Shown: positions 24,521 through 32,583, numbered from the stretch's first letter. The stretch is DNA of 34,551 nt from Agathobaculum desmolans ATCC 43058 (GCF_000701665.1 NZ_KL370811.1:1-34551), one strand, 5' to 3'. Notes: a model not told the origin generated them from the sequence alone. Made by a program: numbers and translations.

Positions 24521-25098
24521 ACCGACCCGCAAATGCCCCGCAATTTTCCGAATCAGAAAAGCTGCTGCTGACGCGCCGCCTGCAGGCGGCGGCGCACACC
24601 GCGCACCGGCCTGTGCGCCGAAACGGCAAGCGGCTGGTCTGTGCCGCAGCCGCAGCCGCGCTGCTGGTGGCCGGCGCGGGCGCACTGCCCAGCACATTCA
24701 CCGGACTGAAATTGCACATCGGCAGCCAGCAGATCGAAGCCGCCGCCGTGCTCACCCTGCACACGGATGGCAGCGCCACCGTTACCGTTCGCTCGCCGGG
24801 TGCGCGAGATACACACATTACCGACTACGGCGGCGCGCTTGCCGCCGCCATCCTGACCGGCGATCCTGCCGCCGCTGCCACCGCTGCCGCCCCGATCGTG
24901 CAGGACCGTGACCCCGCGGCAGCGCCGTACACGGTTTACGCGGAAAACGACCGGCTGCTGCTGCACATCAACGGCTATATTCCGATTGATGTGACCGACC
25001 GGCTGGCGGCCGGGATCACCTTCACCTATGCCGACAGTACCGGCGAACGGCAGCGCGCCACCCTTTCCGGAACAGCAGAGGATTATACCGTGCAGTAA
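24517..25098 (+). CDS. Single-pass membrane protein paired with sigma factor, putative anti-sigma
   Basis: A 193-residue protein. The first 45 residues are hydrophilic and basic (SESEKLLLTRRLQAAAHTAH), suitable for holding a sigma factor. An Ala/Leu/Val membrane helix spans about 46-66. The extracytoplasmic remainder contains an Ala-rich stretch (AAAILTGDPAAAATAAA). It is translationally coupled to the sigma gene, the main reason for the anti-sigma call. No zinc-binding anti-sigma (ZAS) cysteine/histidine motif is visible. It ends 27 bp from the convergent CDF gene. Confidence 0.6.
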   Translation: MNRPANAPQFSESEKLLLTRRLQAAAHTAHRPVRRNGKRLVCAAAAAALLVAGAGALPSTFTGLKLHIGSQQIEAAAVLTLHTDGSATVTVRSPGARDTHITDYGGALAAAILTGDPAAAATAAAPIVQDRDPAAAPYTVYAENDRLLLHINGYIPIDVTDRLAAGITFTYADSTGERQRATLSGTAEDYTVQ

Positions 25099-25125
25099 GC
25101 GCCGCGTATCCCGTATTTTCCCGCG

Positions 25126-26010
25126 CTACGGCACAAGGATCAGCTCACAGGTGCACGAAGGAAAGCTTGCTTCCATTTCAGCATTGACCGCCTGCAGCGC
25201 ATCTGCCAGTTCGTTTACCGCAAGGCTGTCCGCCGCGATGCGAAAATACACCGCAACCCACAAATGCCGCCCGGTTTTAGTGATATCAAAAAAGACCGGA
25301 GAAAATCGGTATTGTTCCATCACCGGATAACAGATCTCCTTGATCTCCTCGGTCAGGCCGGGATCGGGCGCAAACAGAAATACATCCTTGACCGACCGCC
25401 AAAGCACCCGTATATTTTCCGGCAGCATAAACACCATCACCAGCACTGCAACGATCTGGTCGAAATACGGCGCAGCGGCGGCCAGCGGGGTCTCCTCCAG
25501 ATAGCGCGAAAGGAAAAACGCCGCCGCCATCCCCAAGCTGTACAGAATATCCATCCGCCAGCCCAGCAGCTCCGCTTCAATCGTCGGGGAGGAAAGGTTG
25601 CGGTTCAGCCGCTTCATAATCAGGAAGATCACCGTGCTCGCCACACCCAGACAGCACTGAAATGCCGCGACCTGCGCATTATTAACCGGATTGCCGCCCG
25701 ACAGCGCCGCATCCAACACCTCTGCGGACACGCCAAACGTGACTGACAGCATCATAACGCCTTTGATGATGACAAAGATCGATTCCACCTGCAAATATCC
25801 ATACGGATGTTTTTCCGACACCGGCTTATGGAACAGCGGGGTCAAAAACAGCAGCAGCGCAATAAATACCAGCTCGGACGCATCGTACACGGCATCTGTC
25901 AGCGCTGACTGCGAGTGGCTGTAAATCGCAAAAATAAATTCCGCGGCCGCAAACAGCAGCCCAGAAAAAAAGGACATCCGTAAAATCTGCTTTTCTCGTT
26001 TTTCCGTCAT
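25126..26010 (-). CDS. Cation diffusion facilitator-family transporter
   Basis: A 294-residue membrane protein of CDF type. About five to six helices cover the first 200 residues and a soluble C-terminal domain (about 210-294) follows. TDAVYDASELVF matches the place of the CDF helix-2 metal motif (normally D-x-x-x-D), and HPYGYLQVESI resembles the family's HPFGHGKxE motif. Several usual histidine ligands are replaced, so metal choice or even transport activity is uncertain. ATG 26010 has AAGGAAG upstream; the longer frame to 26184 runs through the hairpin array and is rejected. Confidence 0.75.
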   Translation of the reverse strand: MTEKREKQILRMSFFSGLLFAAAEFIFAIYSHSQSALTDAVYDASELVFIALLLFLTPLFHKPVSEKHPYGYLQVESIFVIIKGVMMLSVTFGVSAEVLDAALSGGNPVNNAQVAAFQCCLGVASTVIFLIMKRLNRNLSSPTIEAELLGWRMDILYSLGMAAAFFLSRYLEETPLAAAAPYFDQIVAVLVMVFMLPENIRVLWRSVKDVFLFAPDPGLTEEIKEICYPVMEQYRFSPVFFDITKTGRHLWVAVYFRIAADSLAVNELADALQAVNAEMEASFPSCTCELILVP

Positions 26011-26052
26011 ATGCTTCTTCCTTTTCCAATCGTTGCTGTGCTCCCAAAAAAC

Positions 26053-26326
26053 AAACCGTGCAGACACAAGCGGTCTGCACGGCTTGAAACTCTCGATCGA
26101 AACCACGCTTTCGATCGAATTTGCGACGGAGAATCGCGCCCTTCGGGCACAATTCTCCATCGTCCTGTATAAAAAACCACGCACATGTCGCGGTTTTTTA
26201 TAAAAATTGCAGCAGACTGCAATTTTCTATTTCATGCGCGCTGCCGCGCGTATTGCTCACGCTCAATCACAAAATACTCTTTCGACAGACTGAAACCGTG
26301 CAGACACAAGCGGTCTGCACGGTTTT
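26053..26326 (-). repeat. Multi-hairpin intergenic element, copy A
   Basis: The 333-bp gap between the CDF start and the obg stop holds no gene, only consecutive hairpins. On the plus strand the arms are: 26056-26064/26074-26082; 26093-26102/26109-26118; 26128-26134/26152-26158; about 26168-26178/26191-26201 (loop CACATGT); 26203-26212/26217-26226; a GCGCGC stem near 26236-26251; and 26293-26304/26314-26326. A 30-base unit is identical at 26053-26082 and 26293-26322. Read on the minus strand, the order H1-H2-H3-H4 and the junctions match copies B and C. Confidence 0.75.
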
Positions 26327-26343
26327 CGTATGATTATGCGCTC

Positions 26344-27618
26344 TCAGTACACATATTCAAATTCCAGATCGCCGATGACAACAAAATCGCCTTCCTGCAC
26401 GCCCATCTGCTCCAAGCGGTCGTAAACGCCTGCGCTTTTCAGCATCCTGTCCATATACTGGCGGGATTCATAGTCATCTACATTGACCGAGCCCATGATC
26501 TTATCCACCCATGCGCCCGAAACCACATAATAATCCTCGACCTTTTCGACCGTCCACTCGCGCTCGCCTGCCGTGTCCGGTGCGGTCTCGACAAATTCCG
26601 GCTCATACACAAACACCGGCGGCAGCTGCTGCAATTCGTGCCAAGTCAGGCGGATCAGCTCTTTCACACCCTGATTGGTTGCCGCGGAAAGCTCGGCAAA
26701 CAGCAGGCCGTGTTCCTCCGCATAGCGGCGGATTTTTTCGACCGGCTCGCGGTCATCGCCCAGCAGGTCGGTCTTGTTAGCCACGATGATCTGCGGCCGC
26801 GCTGCCAAAAATTCGCTGTATCCGGCCAGCTCGGTGTTGATCTTCTCGATATCGTCGATCGGATCGCGCCCCTCGCTGCCCGCCGCATCCACCAGATGCA
26901 GCAGCAGGCGGCAGCGGTCGATATGCCGCAGGAAATCATGCCCCAGCCCCGCGCCTTCGGCCGCGCCCTCAATAATACCGGGGATATCCGCCATGACGAA
27001 GGACTGCTCCTCCCCCACGGATACAACGCCCAGATTGGGCACCAGCGTGGTAAAGTGATAGTTGGCAATTTTAGGCCGCGCGGCAGAAACCATGCTCAGC
27101 AGCGTGGACTTGCCCACATTCGGGAAGCCGACCAGACCGACATCGGCCAGCAGCTTGAGCTCAAGCACGATCTCGCGCTCGATACCCGGCTGCCCGGGCT
27201 TGGCAAACCGCGGCGCCTGACGGGTCGGCGTGGCAAAATGCGTATTGCCCCAGCCGCCGTTGCCGCCCTTGGCCGCAACAAACGGTTCATCGTCCGACAG
27301 ATCCTTGATGACCTGTCCGGTTTTCTGGTCGCGGATGATCGTGCCGCGTGGCACGCGGATGACCAGATCCGCACCGTCCTTACCCTTGCAGCGCTTGCTG
27401 CCGCCGTTTTCGCCTGCGGCTGCCACATATTTTTTCTTGTAGCGGAAATCCAACAGCGTTGACAGGTTATCGTCCACCTTGAAAATAACCGAACCGCCGC
27501 GGCCGCCGTCGCCGCCGTCCGGGCCGCCGGAGGCAACGTATTTTTCCCGATGGAAGCCTACCTTGCCGTCGCCGCCCTTACCGGATACGATTTTGATTTT
27601 TGCAACATCAATAAACAT
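26344..27618 (-). CDS. obg: GTPase Obg (CgtA)
   Basis: A 424-residue ribosome-associated GTPase needed for 50S assembly and stress response. It has the Gly-rich Obg fold at the N-terminus (KIKIVSGKGGDGKVGFHREK, then GGPDGGDGGRGG). The G domain includes GFPNVGKSTLL (G1), DIPGIIEGAAEGAGLGHDFL (G3) and NKTDL (G4). A C-terminal OCT domain covers about 350-424. Two adjacent ATGs (27621, 27618) follow AGGAGG; the second fits the spacing and the family start MFIDVAKI. It is downstream of rplU-prp-rpmA, a conserved linkage, but separated from rpmA by a hairpin array. Confidence 0.95.
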   Translation of the reverse strand: MFIDVAKIKIVSGKGGDGKVGFHREKYVASGGPDGGDGGRGGSVIFKVDDNLSTLLDFRYKKKYVAAAGENGGSKRCKGKDGADLVIRVPRGTIIRDQKTGQVIKDLSDDEPFVAAKGGNGGWGNTHFATPTRQAPRFAKPGQPGIEREIVLELKLLADVGLVGFPNVGKSTLLSMVSAARPKIANYHFTTLVPNLGVVSVGEEQSFVMADIPGIIEGAAEGAGLGHDFLRHIDRCRLLLHLVDAAGSEGRDPIDDIEKINTELAGYSEFLAARPQIIVANKTDLLGDDREPVEKIRRYAEEHGLLFAELSAATNQGVKELIRLTWHELQQLPPVFVYEPEFVETAPDTAGEREWTVEKVEDYYVVSGAWVDKIMGSVNVDDYESRQYMDRMLKSAGVYDRLEQMGVQEGDFVVIGDLEFEYVY

Positions 27619-27648
27619 CATTTTCCTCCTTTCTGGGGAATGAAAACA

Positions 27649-27864
27649 AAATCCCAGACAACCGTCTGGGATTTCTGTTCTTCCAAAACGCGCGCCGCGC
27701 GCATACAATCTGAAAACCGTCACGCGGTTTTCATAAAAAGTCAGGACATGTGCCTGACTTTTTATACCCTGACCCAGCCGCTCTGGGCGGCGTCATTCGG
27801 GTATCGAAAGCAAGTTTCAGAGAAACTTGCTTTCGTATATAGGGGGCTTCTGAAGCCCCCTATA
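27649..27864 (+). repeat. Multi-hairpin intergenic element, copy B
   Basis: The rpmA-obg gap contains consecutive perfect hairpins on the plus strand. H1 is 27649-27659/27664-27674. H2 is a GCGCGC stem near 27689-27702. H3 is 27711-27719/27725-27733. H4 is 27734-27745/27753-27764 with loop acatgtg. Then come a small CCCAG/CTGGG stem (27773-27787), 27805-27818/27822-27835 (14 bp) and about 27838-27850/27852-27864. The last two lie nearest the rpmA stop and may terminate or attenuate read-through to obg. Confidence 0.75.
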
Positions 27865-27867
27865 CGT

Positions 27868-28146
27868 TTACTGCGGGTAAACAGAGACCTGCTTGCGATC
27901 CTTACCCAGACGCTCGAAACGAACAACGCCCTCTACCTTGGCGAACAGGGTGTCGTCCTTGCCGCGGCCAACGTTCAGACCCGGATGGATCTTCGTGCCG
28001 CGCTGACGGACAAGGATGTTGCCAGCCGGTACGGTCTGGCCGTCCGCGCGCTTGACGCCCAGGCGCTTGGCCTCGGAGTCACGACCGTTCTTGGTCGAAC
28101 CTACGCCCTTTTTATGAGCGAAAAACTGTAAGCTAATCTTCAGCAT
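27868..28146 (-). CDS. rpmA: Large ribosomal subunit protein bL27
   Basis: A 92-residue ribosomal protein reaching the peptidyl-transferase centre. The body has [20 protein letters not shown] and [11 protein letters not shown], both typical. It carries the Firmicutes N-terminal extension MLKISLQFF, removed by the Prp protease after the FF pair to expose AHKKG. The Prp gene is directly upstream and overlaps by 14 bp. ATG 28146 has GGAGGTG upstream. Confidence 0.97.
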   Translation of the reverse strand: MLKISLQFFAHKKGVGSTKNGRDSEAKRLGVKRADGQTVPAGNILVRQRGTKIHPGLNVGRGKDDTLFAKVEGVVRFERLGKDRKQVSVYPQ

Positions 28147-28471
28147 CTGCGTGCACCTCCATTACGTTCAAAAATTCGGAATAGTTTTGTTCCAGCTCGT
28201 TAAAATGCAGCTTGAGCGCCCGCAGCGCATCCTGTCCGCGCTCCATATCCCCGCCCTGCGGCAGCGTGATGCGGATATGTGCGCCGTCATCCTCGATCAG
28301 CGTATCGACCGGGATGTTCTGCACATCAAACAGCAGCGCATGCGTCAGCATGACCGCGCTGGAAATCGCCGCGCAAACGATGTCCTCCCCCTCTTCCGCG
28401 TAGCCCGCGTGACCGAGGATGTCCACCGAGAGGAGCTTGCCCCCCCGCGACGAAAAAGTGACCTTTGTCAC
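28133..28471 (-). CDS. prp: Ribosomal-processing cysteine protease Prp (YsxB)
   Basis: A 112-residue cysteine protease that trims the N-terminus of bL27. The catalytic histidine and cysteine are in [18 protein letters not shown] (about His21 and Cys33). The start codon is GTG at 28471, 4 bp after the rplU stop, with only a weak ribosome-binding site (AAGG). Translational coupling to rplU is likely. The rplU-prp-rpmA order is standard for Firmicutes and matches the extended bL27 encoded next. Confidence 0.93.
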   Translation of the reverse strand: MTKVTFSSRGGKLLSVDILGHAGYAEEGEDIVCAAISSAVMLTHALLFDVQNIPVDTLIEDDGAHIRITLPQGGDMERGQDALRALKLHFNELEQNYSEFLNVMEVHADAED

Positions 28472-28475
28472 CGCC

Positions 28476-28787
28476 TTACGCCTTGATGGACGCGATGGTC
28501 ACCTTGGTGTACGGCTGGCGATGGCCCTGACGCTTGCGGTAACCCTTCTTGGGCTTCATCTTGAAGATGTTGATCTTCTTGCCCTTGCCGGTCTTCTCGA
28601 CCGTGCCGGTTACGGCAGCGCCGGAAACGTAAGGAGCGCCGACGGTGAGCTGATCGCCCTCGCCTACGGCCAGAACCTCGTCAAAAGTAACGGTCGCGCC
28701 GTCCTCCATGCCGAGCTTCTCAACGTAGATCACGTCGCCCTCGGATACCTTGTACTGCTTGCCGCCAGTTTTCAGAATGGCATACAT
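28476..28787 (-). CDS. rplU: Large ribosomal subunit protein bL21
   Basis: A 103-residue ribosomal protein. [18 protein letters not shown] at the start and [19 protein letters not shown] at the end are diagnostic. ATG 28787 (minus strand) follows GAGAGGG; the longer frame to 29099 runs through the promoter and is rejected. It is the first gene of rplU-prp-rpmA. Confidence 0.97.
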   Translation of the reverse strand: MYAILKTGGKQYKVSEGDVIYVEKLGMEDGATVTFDEVLAVGEGDQLTVGAPYVSGAAVTGTVEKTGKGKKINIFKMKPKKGYRKRQGHRQPYTKVTIASIKA

Positions 28788-28883
28788 GTGGTTTTCCCTC
28801 TCTTTCGTTATAGAGTCACGCTTGGCACGGCGGCGCCCGGTTTCGGACACACTTAACAAAAGCCATTGCACAATGCGGCTTTT
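28788..28883 (-). ncRNA. rplU 5' leader with stem-loop (possible L21 leader)
   Basis: The leader of about 95 nt begins with a hairpin: AAAAGCC pairs with GGCTTTT around GCATTGTGCAAT (about 28857-28883). A GC-rich stretch and the ribosome-binding site follow. Leaders before rplU are known to be structured regulatory RNAs in Firmicutes; membership in that family could not be tested here. Confidence 0.35.
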
Positions 28884-28886
28884 AAC

Positions 28887-28915
28887 AGCATAACACAGGG
28901 ATTCGGACTTGTCAA
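28887..28915 (-). promoter_or_regulatory. rplU promoter
   Basis: Minus strand: TTGACA (28915-28910), a 17-bp spacer, TATGCT (28892-28887). The promoter is embedded in an inverted repeat at 28892-28932. Confidence 0.85.
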
Positions 28916-28932
28916 GCCTGAATCCCTGTGTT
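28892..28932. repeat. 13-bp inverted repeat overlapping the rplU promoter
   Basis: AACACAGGGATTC (28892-28904) and GAATCCCTGTGTT (28920-28932) are perfectly complementary with a 15-bp loop that contains most of the -35. On the plus strand a T-run follows. It may be the terminator of the upstream gene ending at 28952 or an operator. Confidence 0.65.
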
Positions 28933-28951
28933 TTTGTCGTTTTATTTACTT

Positions 28952-29671
28952 TTAAGCAAAGAACGAAGCAACAAAATCCATAAAGCCGGCCGGCACCGAG
29001 GTCGCTGCCCCGGTTGCGGTGCGGTTTGTGCTGACAAAACCGGTATTTCCCTGTGCCAAACCGATCACACGGTCGGAAAACAGCACATAATACGTGCACA
29101 AGGGGGCGTCTCCCTCTGCCGGCTTATACGCCGCGGCATCATCCCGGTAGGCAGCCAGCTTATCCTGCAAAAAGCCCGCCGGCACACTTAGGTATTTATA
29201 CTGCGAACCGGTGCTGTAAATCACATACACGCCTTCGGTCAGCTGCGGGATCAGATCAGGCAGGCTGTCGGTTTCCGCCGTTTTGGGGTCGGGCAGCGAG
29301 GCAGCCAGACTGGTCAGCATCGACTGATTCTCCTGTGTCAGCGTCGTGACCTGCGCACTGAGCGTATCCTTTTCCTTGCCGAGCGCATCGAGCTTTTCAT
29401 TCAGCCCCTTGATCGTGCTGCCGCGCACCATAAACAGAATAAAGAACAGCAGCGCCAGCACCAAGCTGACCAGCACCGCGATGCACAGCAGCATGCGGTA
29501 GTTCATTTTCGCCTTGGGCTTGCCGCCGGTGCGCACCGGCGGCCGCCGCCGGATCTGGTCACGCCGTTCCGGACGGGCCGCGCGATCCATACGCTGCGGA
29601 CGTTCGCCGTAATCCGAATACTCTGAAAAATCAGAATATTCCGGGCGATCGGTAAAATCGGTTCGATCCAT
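28952..29671 (-). CDS. Single-pass membrane protein with coiled coil, function unknown
   Basis: A 239-residue protein. The cytoplasmic start is rich in Asp, Tyr, Arg and Pro ([20 protein letters not shown], then a basic stretch to about residue 55). One strong membrane helix covers about 60-84. A coiled coil spans about 88-120 ([20 protein letters not shown]), followed by a folded extracytoplasmic domain of about 110 residues. The layout resembles cell-division or cell-wall bitopic proteins, but no family is recognised. GGGAGGG precedes the ATG. It is 37 bp downstream of rpiA and probably co-transcribed with it. Confidence 0.75.
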   Translation of the reverse strand: MDRTDFTDRPEYSDFSEYSDYGERPQRMDRAARPERRDQIRRRPPVRTGGKPKAKMNYRMLLCIAVLVSLVLALLFFILFMVRGSTIKGLNEKLDALGKEKDTLSAQVTTLTQENQSMLTSLAASLPDPKTAETDSLPDLIPQLTEGVYVIYSTGSQYKYLSVPAGFLQDKLAAYRDDAAAYKPAEGDAPLCTYYVLFSDRVIGLAQGNTGFVSTNRTATGAATSVPAGFMDFVASFFA

Positions 29672-29708
29672 GATCTTCCCTCCCGTCAGTCCGATATGCT
29701 GCCGCCCG

Positions 29709-30386
29709 TCACTTAGACGGGTTTTCGATGACCTTGACCTCGCCTGAAGCGCAGCCGACGATCATACGTTTACACATATTGAGGAACAGACCGTGCTCCA
29801 GCACGCCAAGCATACCGGTCAGCTTGCTGAATACATCCTGAATATCAAAGCCCGCGCCAAGATGCAGGTCGGCAATGTAGTTGCCGTTATCGGTTACAAA
29901 GGTCTTGCCGTCCTTCACACGCAGCACCGGATTCCATCCATAAGCTGCCATTTTCTCCATCGCCTGCTTGGAGCCGTACTGAGCGATCTCCACCGGCAGA
30001 TGGAATGCGCCGATCTTGTCCACCAGCTTGCTCTCATCCATGATCCAGATGACTTCTTTCGCCATGGATGCCACAACCTTTTCCCGGTAAAGCGCACCGC
30101 CGCCGCCCTTGATGGCGTTAAAGGCAGGATCGATCTCATCTACGCCGTCGATTGCCAGATCGACATGATCCAGCTCGTCGATCGTCAGCAGCGGAATGCC
30201 CAGCTCACGTGCCTGCGCTTCGGTTGCCTTGGAAGTCGGGATCGCCTGAATCTTCAAGCCGTTCTTCACCATTTCACCTACGGCATTCACCATGTGGTAA
30301 GCGGTGGAACCCGTGCCCAGACCGACGACCATGCCGTCCTTCACATATTCCGCGGCCTTATCGCCGGCCAATTTCTTCATATCCAT
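29709..30386 (-). CDS. rpiA: Ribose-5-phosphate isomerase A
   Basis: A 225-residue enzyme interconverting ribose 5-phosphate and ribulose 5-phosphate in the pentose phosphate pathway. Signature regions are VVGLGTGSTAYHMV, DLAIDGVDEIDP (catalytic acid region), IKGGGGALYREKV and the C-terminal GVLEHGLF. AGGAGG precedes the ATG and a consensus-like promoter lies at 30446-30474. Confidence 0.97.
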   Translation of the reverse strand: MDMKKLAGDKAAEYVKDGMVVGLGTGSTAYHMVNAVGEMVKNGLKIQAIPTSKATEAQARELGIPLLTIDELDHVDLAIDGVDEIDPAFNAIKGGGGALYREKVVASMAKEVIWIMDESKLVDKIGAFHLPVEIAQYGSKQAMEKMAAYGWNPVLRVKDGKTFVTDNGNYIADLHLGAGFDIQDVFSKLTGMLGVLEHGLFLNMCKRMIVGCASGEVKVIENPSK

Positions 30387-30445
30387 GATTCATCCTCCTA
30401 TGGCATCGCTGACGCTGCAGCAGACTGCGTACATATATTACTTCT

Positions 30446-30474
30446 ATTATAAAATGTCCGCAGAGAAAGGTCAA
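30446..30474 (-). promoter_or_regulatory. rpiA promoter
   Basis: Minus strand: TTGACC (30474-30469), a 17-bp spacer, TATAAT (30451-30446); leader about 55 nt. Confidence 0.85.
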
Positions 30475-30542
30475 TCTTTTCCGTGCGAAAGCGTAAAATT
30501 GCCGATGATGCCGGGCGGTGTTTTCACCGGCGCAGCGATGTC

Positions 30543-31280
30543 TTACTCCCCATTTTCTCCGCAGATCCGCTCCCACAGCCTGCGGTCCTGCTTATCCTGC
30601 GGCGTAAACTGTGCGAACAGATCCGGACGATCCTCCCGCGTGCGGCGCAGGCTCATTTCCCGCCGCCATGCCTCGATATTGGCATGATGGCCGGAGAGCA
30701 GCACCTCGGGCACCGCGCGTCCGCGCCAGTTTTCCGGACGGGTATACTGCGGATGCTCCAGCAGCCCGTCCCAGTGGCTTTCCGCCGTAAACGCCTGCTC
30801 ATCGGGCAGCACACCGGGTACCATGCGGCATACCGCATCCGCAACCGCCATCGCCGGGATCTCACCGCCGGTCAGCACAAAGTCGCCGATCGAGATCTCC
30901 TCATCCACACAGGCATCGATAAAGCGCTGGTCCACACCCTCATAATGGCCGCATACCAGAATGATATGCTCCCGCCGAAGCAGCTCGCGCGCTTTCCCCT
31001 GATCGAACGGACGTCCCTGCGCGGAGAGGAATACCGTGTGCACCTGCTCGCCCGCGCAGAGTGCCTGATGGCACAGATACAGCGGCTCGGCCAGCATCAC
31101 CTGCCCGCGGCCGCCGCCGTAGGGCGCGTCATCCGCCTTGTGGTGCTTGTCCGTCGCGTAATCCCGGATATTGGTCGCCCGCACCTCGACCAGCCCTTTC
31201 TCCTGCGCACGGCCGATGATGCTTTCCCGCATGACCGCATCGATCATTTCGGGAAACAACGTCATAATGTCGATCTTCAT
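30543..31280 (-). CDS. trmD: tRNA (guanine-N1)-methyltransferase TrmD
   Basis: A 245-residue SPOUT methyltransferase that makes m1G37 in tRNA to keep the reading frame. MKIDIMTLFPEM, NIRDYATDKHHKADDAPYGG and the knot region IGDFVLTGGEIPAMAV are typical. The start overlaps the rimM stop by 4 bp. The usual next gene, rplS, is absent; rpiA with its own promoter follows instead. Confidence 0.97.
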   Translation of the reverse strand: MKIDIMTLFPEMIDAVMRESIIGRAQEKGLVEVRATNIRDYATDKHHKADDAPYGGGRGQVMLAEPLYLCHQALCAGEQVHTVFLSAQGRPFDQGKARELLRREHIILVCGHYEGVDQRFIDACVDEEISIGDFVLTGGEIPAMAVADAVCRMVPGVLPDEQAFTAESHWDGLLEHPQYTRPENWRGRAVPEVLLSGHHANIEAWRREMSLRRTREDRPDLFAQFTPQDKQDRRLWERICGENGE

Positions 31281-31783
31281 TCGATCAGCCCCTCGATGCT
31301 TTCGATATAGATAACGCCTTGCTGCATATCAATTTCCTGCAAAAACGGCTTGGCCGCGGGGATATAGACCAACTGTCCTTCCGGCGTTTTGATCTCGTAC
31401 AGGTCATGCGCGGGATTGGTGGTCAGCACATCACGCAGGCGGCCGATCTCGCGCGATACCCGGCGGTCATACACCGCAAAGCCCAGAATATCCTGAATAA
31501 ACACCAGATCCTCGGGCAGCTCAACGTCATCACGGTCCAGATACAGCACGCGGCCGCGCAGCGCCTCCGCCGTCTCAACCGTGTCCACCCCTTCCAGATG
31601 CAGCAGCACCACATTTTTATGCACCTGCGCCCGCTGCACGCAAACAGATGTCTTTTCATCCAGCCAAAGGGTATCAAAATCGCACAGCACCTCAGGGCTG
31701 TCGCACCAGCTCTGTACCTTCAAATCGCCGCGCACGCCGTGCGTGCCCACGATTTTTCCGGCTTCTAAAAATTTTTTCGGCAT
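31277..31783 (-). CDS. rimM: 16S rRNA processing protein RimM
   Basis: A 168-residue 30S assembly factor. The N-terminal barrel has EAGKIVGTHGVRGDLKV. The C-terminal PRC barrel has VLTTNPAHDLYEI and YIPAAKPFLQEID. ATG 31783 (MPKKFLEAG) has GGAGG 8 bases upstream, so the longer frame to 31840 is rejected. It is linked to trmD by a 4-bp overlap, and separated from khpA by a 312-bp hairpin array. Confidence 0.95.
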   Translation of the reverse strand: MPKKFLEAGKIVGTHGVRGDLKVQSWCDSPEVLCDFDTLWLDEKTSVCVQRAQVHKNVVLLHLEGVDTVETAEALRGRVLYLDRDDVELPEDLVFIQDILGFAVYDRRVSREIGRLRDVLTTNPAHDLYEIKTPEGQLVYIPAAKPFLQEIDMQQGVIYIESIEGLIE

Positions 31784-31861
31784 AGGTTTATCCTCCGGTT
31801 CATTGGGGAAATCGGGCGCCGCCGCCCGGTTCCTGCGCACCTTGGTTACGCATATAATAAA

Positions 31862-32099
31862 AAAATCGCCGCACCGCGGCGATTTTCAGCTCAAAGCGCC
31901 CGCAGGCGCATAAAACAGAAAACCGCAAAGCGGTTTTCATCAAAAGTACGGGCTTCGCCCGTGCTTTTGATACAAAGGCGAAGCACTGCAAAAATCAAAA
32001 TTTTTGCGGGGCTTCGGCGCGATCGCCCTTTCAGATGCAGCCTGACAAGGGCGTGCCTCGTTTGGAACGGGCTATACCCGTTTCAAACGAAGTTGTCAG
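31862..32099 (+). repeat. Multi-hairpin intergenic element, copy C
   Basis: The rimM-khpA gap holds no gene, only hairpins. H1 is 31862-31872/31876-31886. H2 is a GCGCC/GGCGC stem at about 31896-31909. H3 is 31918-31926/31930-31938. H4 is 31939-31971 (one G-U pair). Then come 31988-31994/32001-32007 and 32058-32071/32077-32090 (one G-U pair). CTGACAA/TTGTCAG (32042-32048/32093-32099) encloses the last hairpin and reaches the khpA stop codon. Order and junctions match copies A and B. Confidence 0.75.
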
Positions 32100-32326
32100 T
32101 CCAGAATATCGACTGTAACGCGCTTGTTTTCACGATTGCCTGCCGCTTTCATGAGTGTGCGGATTTCCTTTGCGATGCGGCCGTGACGACCGATGACGCG
32201 GCCCATGTCCCCGGGCGCAACGCGCAGGGAGAAGGTGACATTATCGCCGTCGATCTCCTCGGTGATGGCAATCGCATCCGGCTCGGAAACCAGATTTTTG
32301 ACAATATAAGTCAGCAACTCTTTCAT
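32096..32326 (-). CDS. khpA: KH-domain RNA-binding protein KhpA (YlqC)
   Basis: A 76-residue single KH-domain protein. The RNA-binding GxxG loop is visible in VIGRHGRIAKEIRTL. It usually works with KhpB in RNA binding and control of cell division or elongation. ATG 32326 (MKELLTYIVKNL) is the family start, 14 bp after rpsP; the longer frame to 32413 overlaps rpsP. Its stop codon lies within the hairpin array. Confidence 0.93.
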   Translation of the reverse strand: MKELLTYIVKNLVSEPDAIAITEEIDGDNVTFSLRVAPGDMGRVIGRHGRIAKEIRTLMKAAGNRENKRVTVDILD

Positions 32327-32340
32327 TTCGTTAGCCTCAC

Positions 32341-32583
32341 TCAATTCAGCACACCGGCCTTCTTCAGGATGCCGCGAACGGTATCGGTCGGCTGAGCACC
32401 ATTCTTGATCCACTCCTGAGCGCGGTCTGCGTTAACATTGATGGCAGCCGGATCGGTCAGCGGATTGTAGGTGCCGATCTCCTCGATGAAGCGGCCGTCA
32501 CGCGGGTAACGGGAATCAGCAACAACGATGCGGTAGAACGGAGCCTTCTTCGCGCCCATGCGGCGCAGTCTGATCTTTACCAT
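32341..32583 (-). CDS. rpsP: Small ribosomal subunit protein bS16
   Basis: An 80-residue ribosomal protein beginning [20 protein letters not shown], the canonical bS16 start, with [10 protein letters not shown] following. AGAGGAGG stands just upstream of ATG 32583. It lies between ffh and khpA in the standard Firmicutes order. Confidence 0.98.
   Translation of the reverse strand: MVKIRLRRMGAKKAPFYRIVVADSRYPRDGRFIEEIGTYNPLTDPAAINVNADRAQEWIKNGAQPTDTVRGILKKAGVLN

Noticed and set aside
26053-26326. CRISPR-like array
   Set aside because: Two 30-base units are identical, but there are no regular spacers, each unit is itself a hairpin, and no cas genes are near.
26185-27462. 425-codon plus-strand frame opposite obg
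   Set aside because: It starts within the hairpin array and is antisense to the Obg G domain.
30500-30542. Terminator after trmD
   Set aside because: Only a weak CGGTG/CACCG stem with no convincing T-run; not enough for a call.
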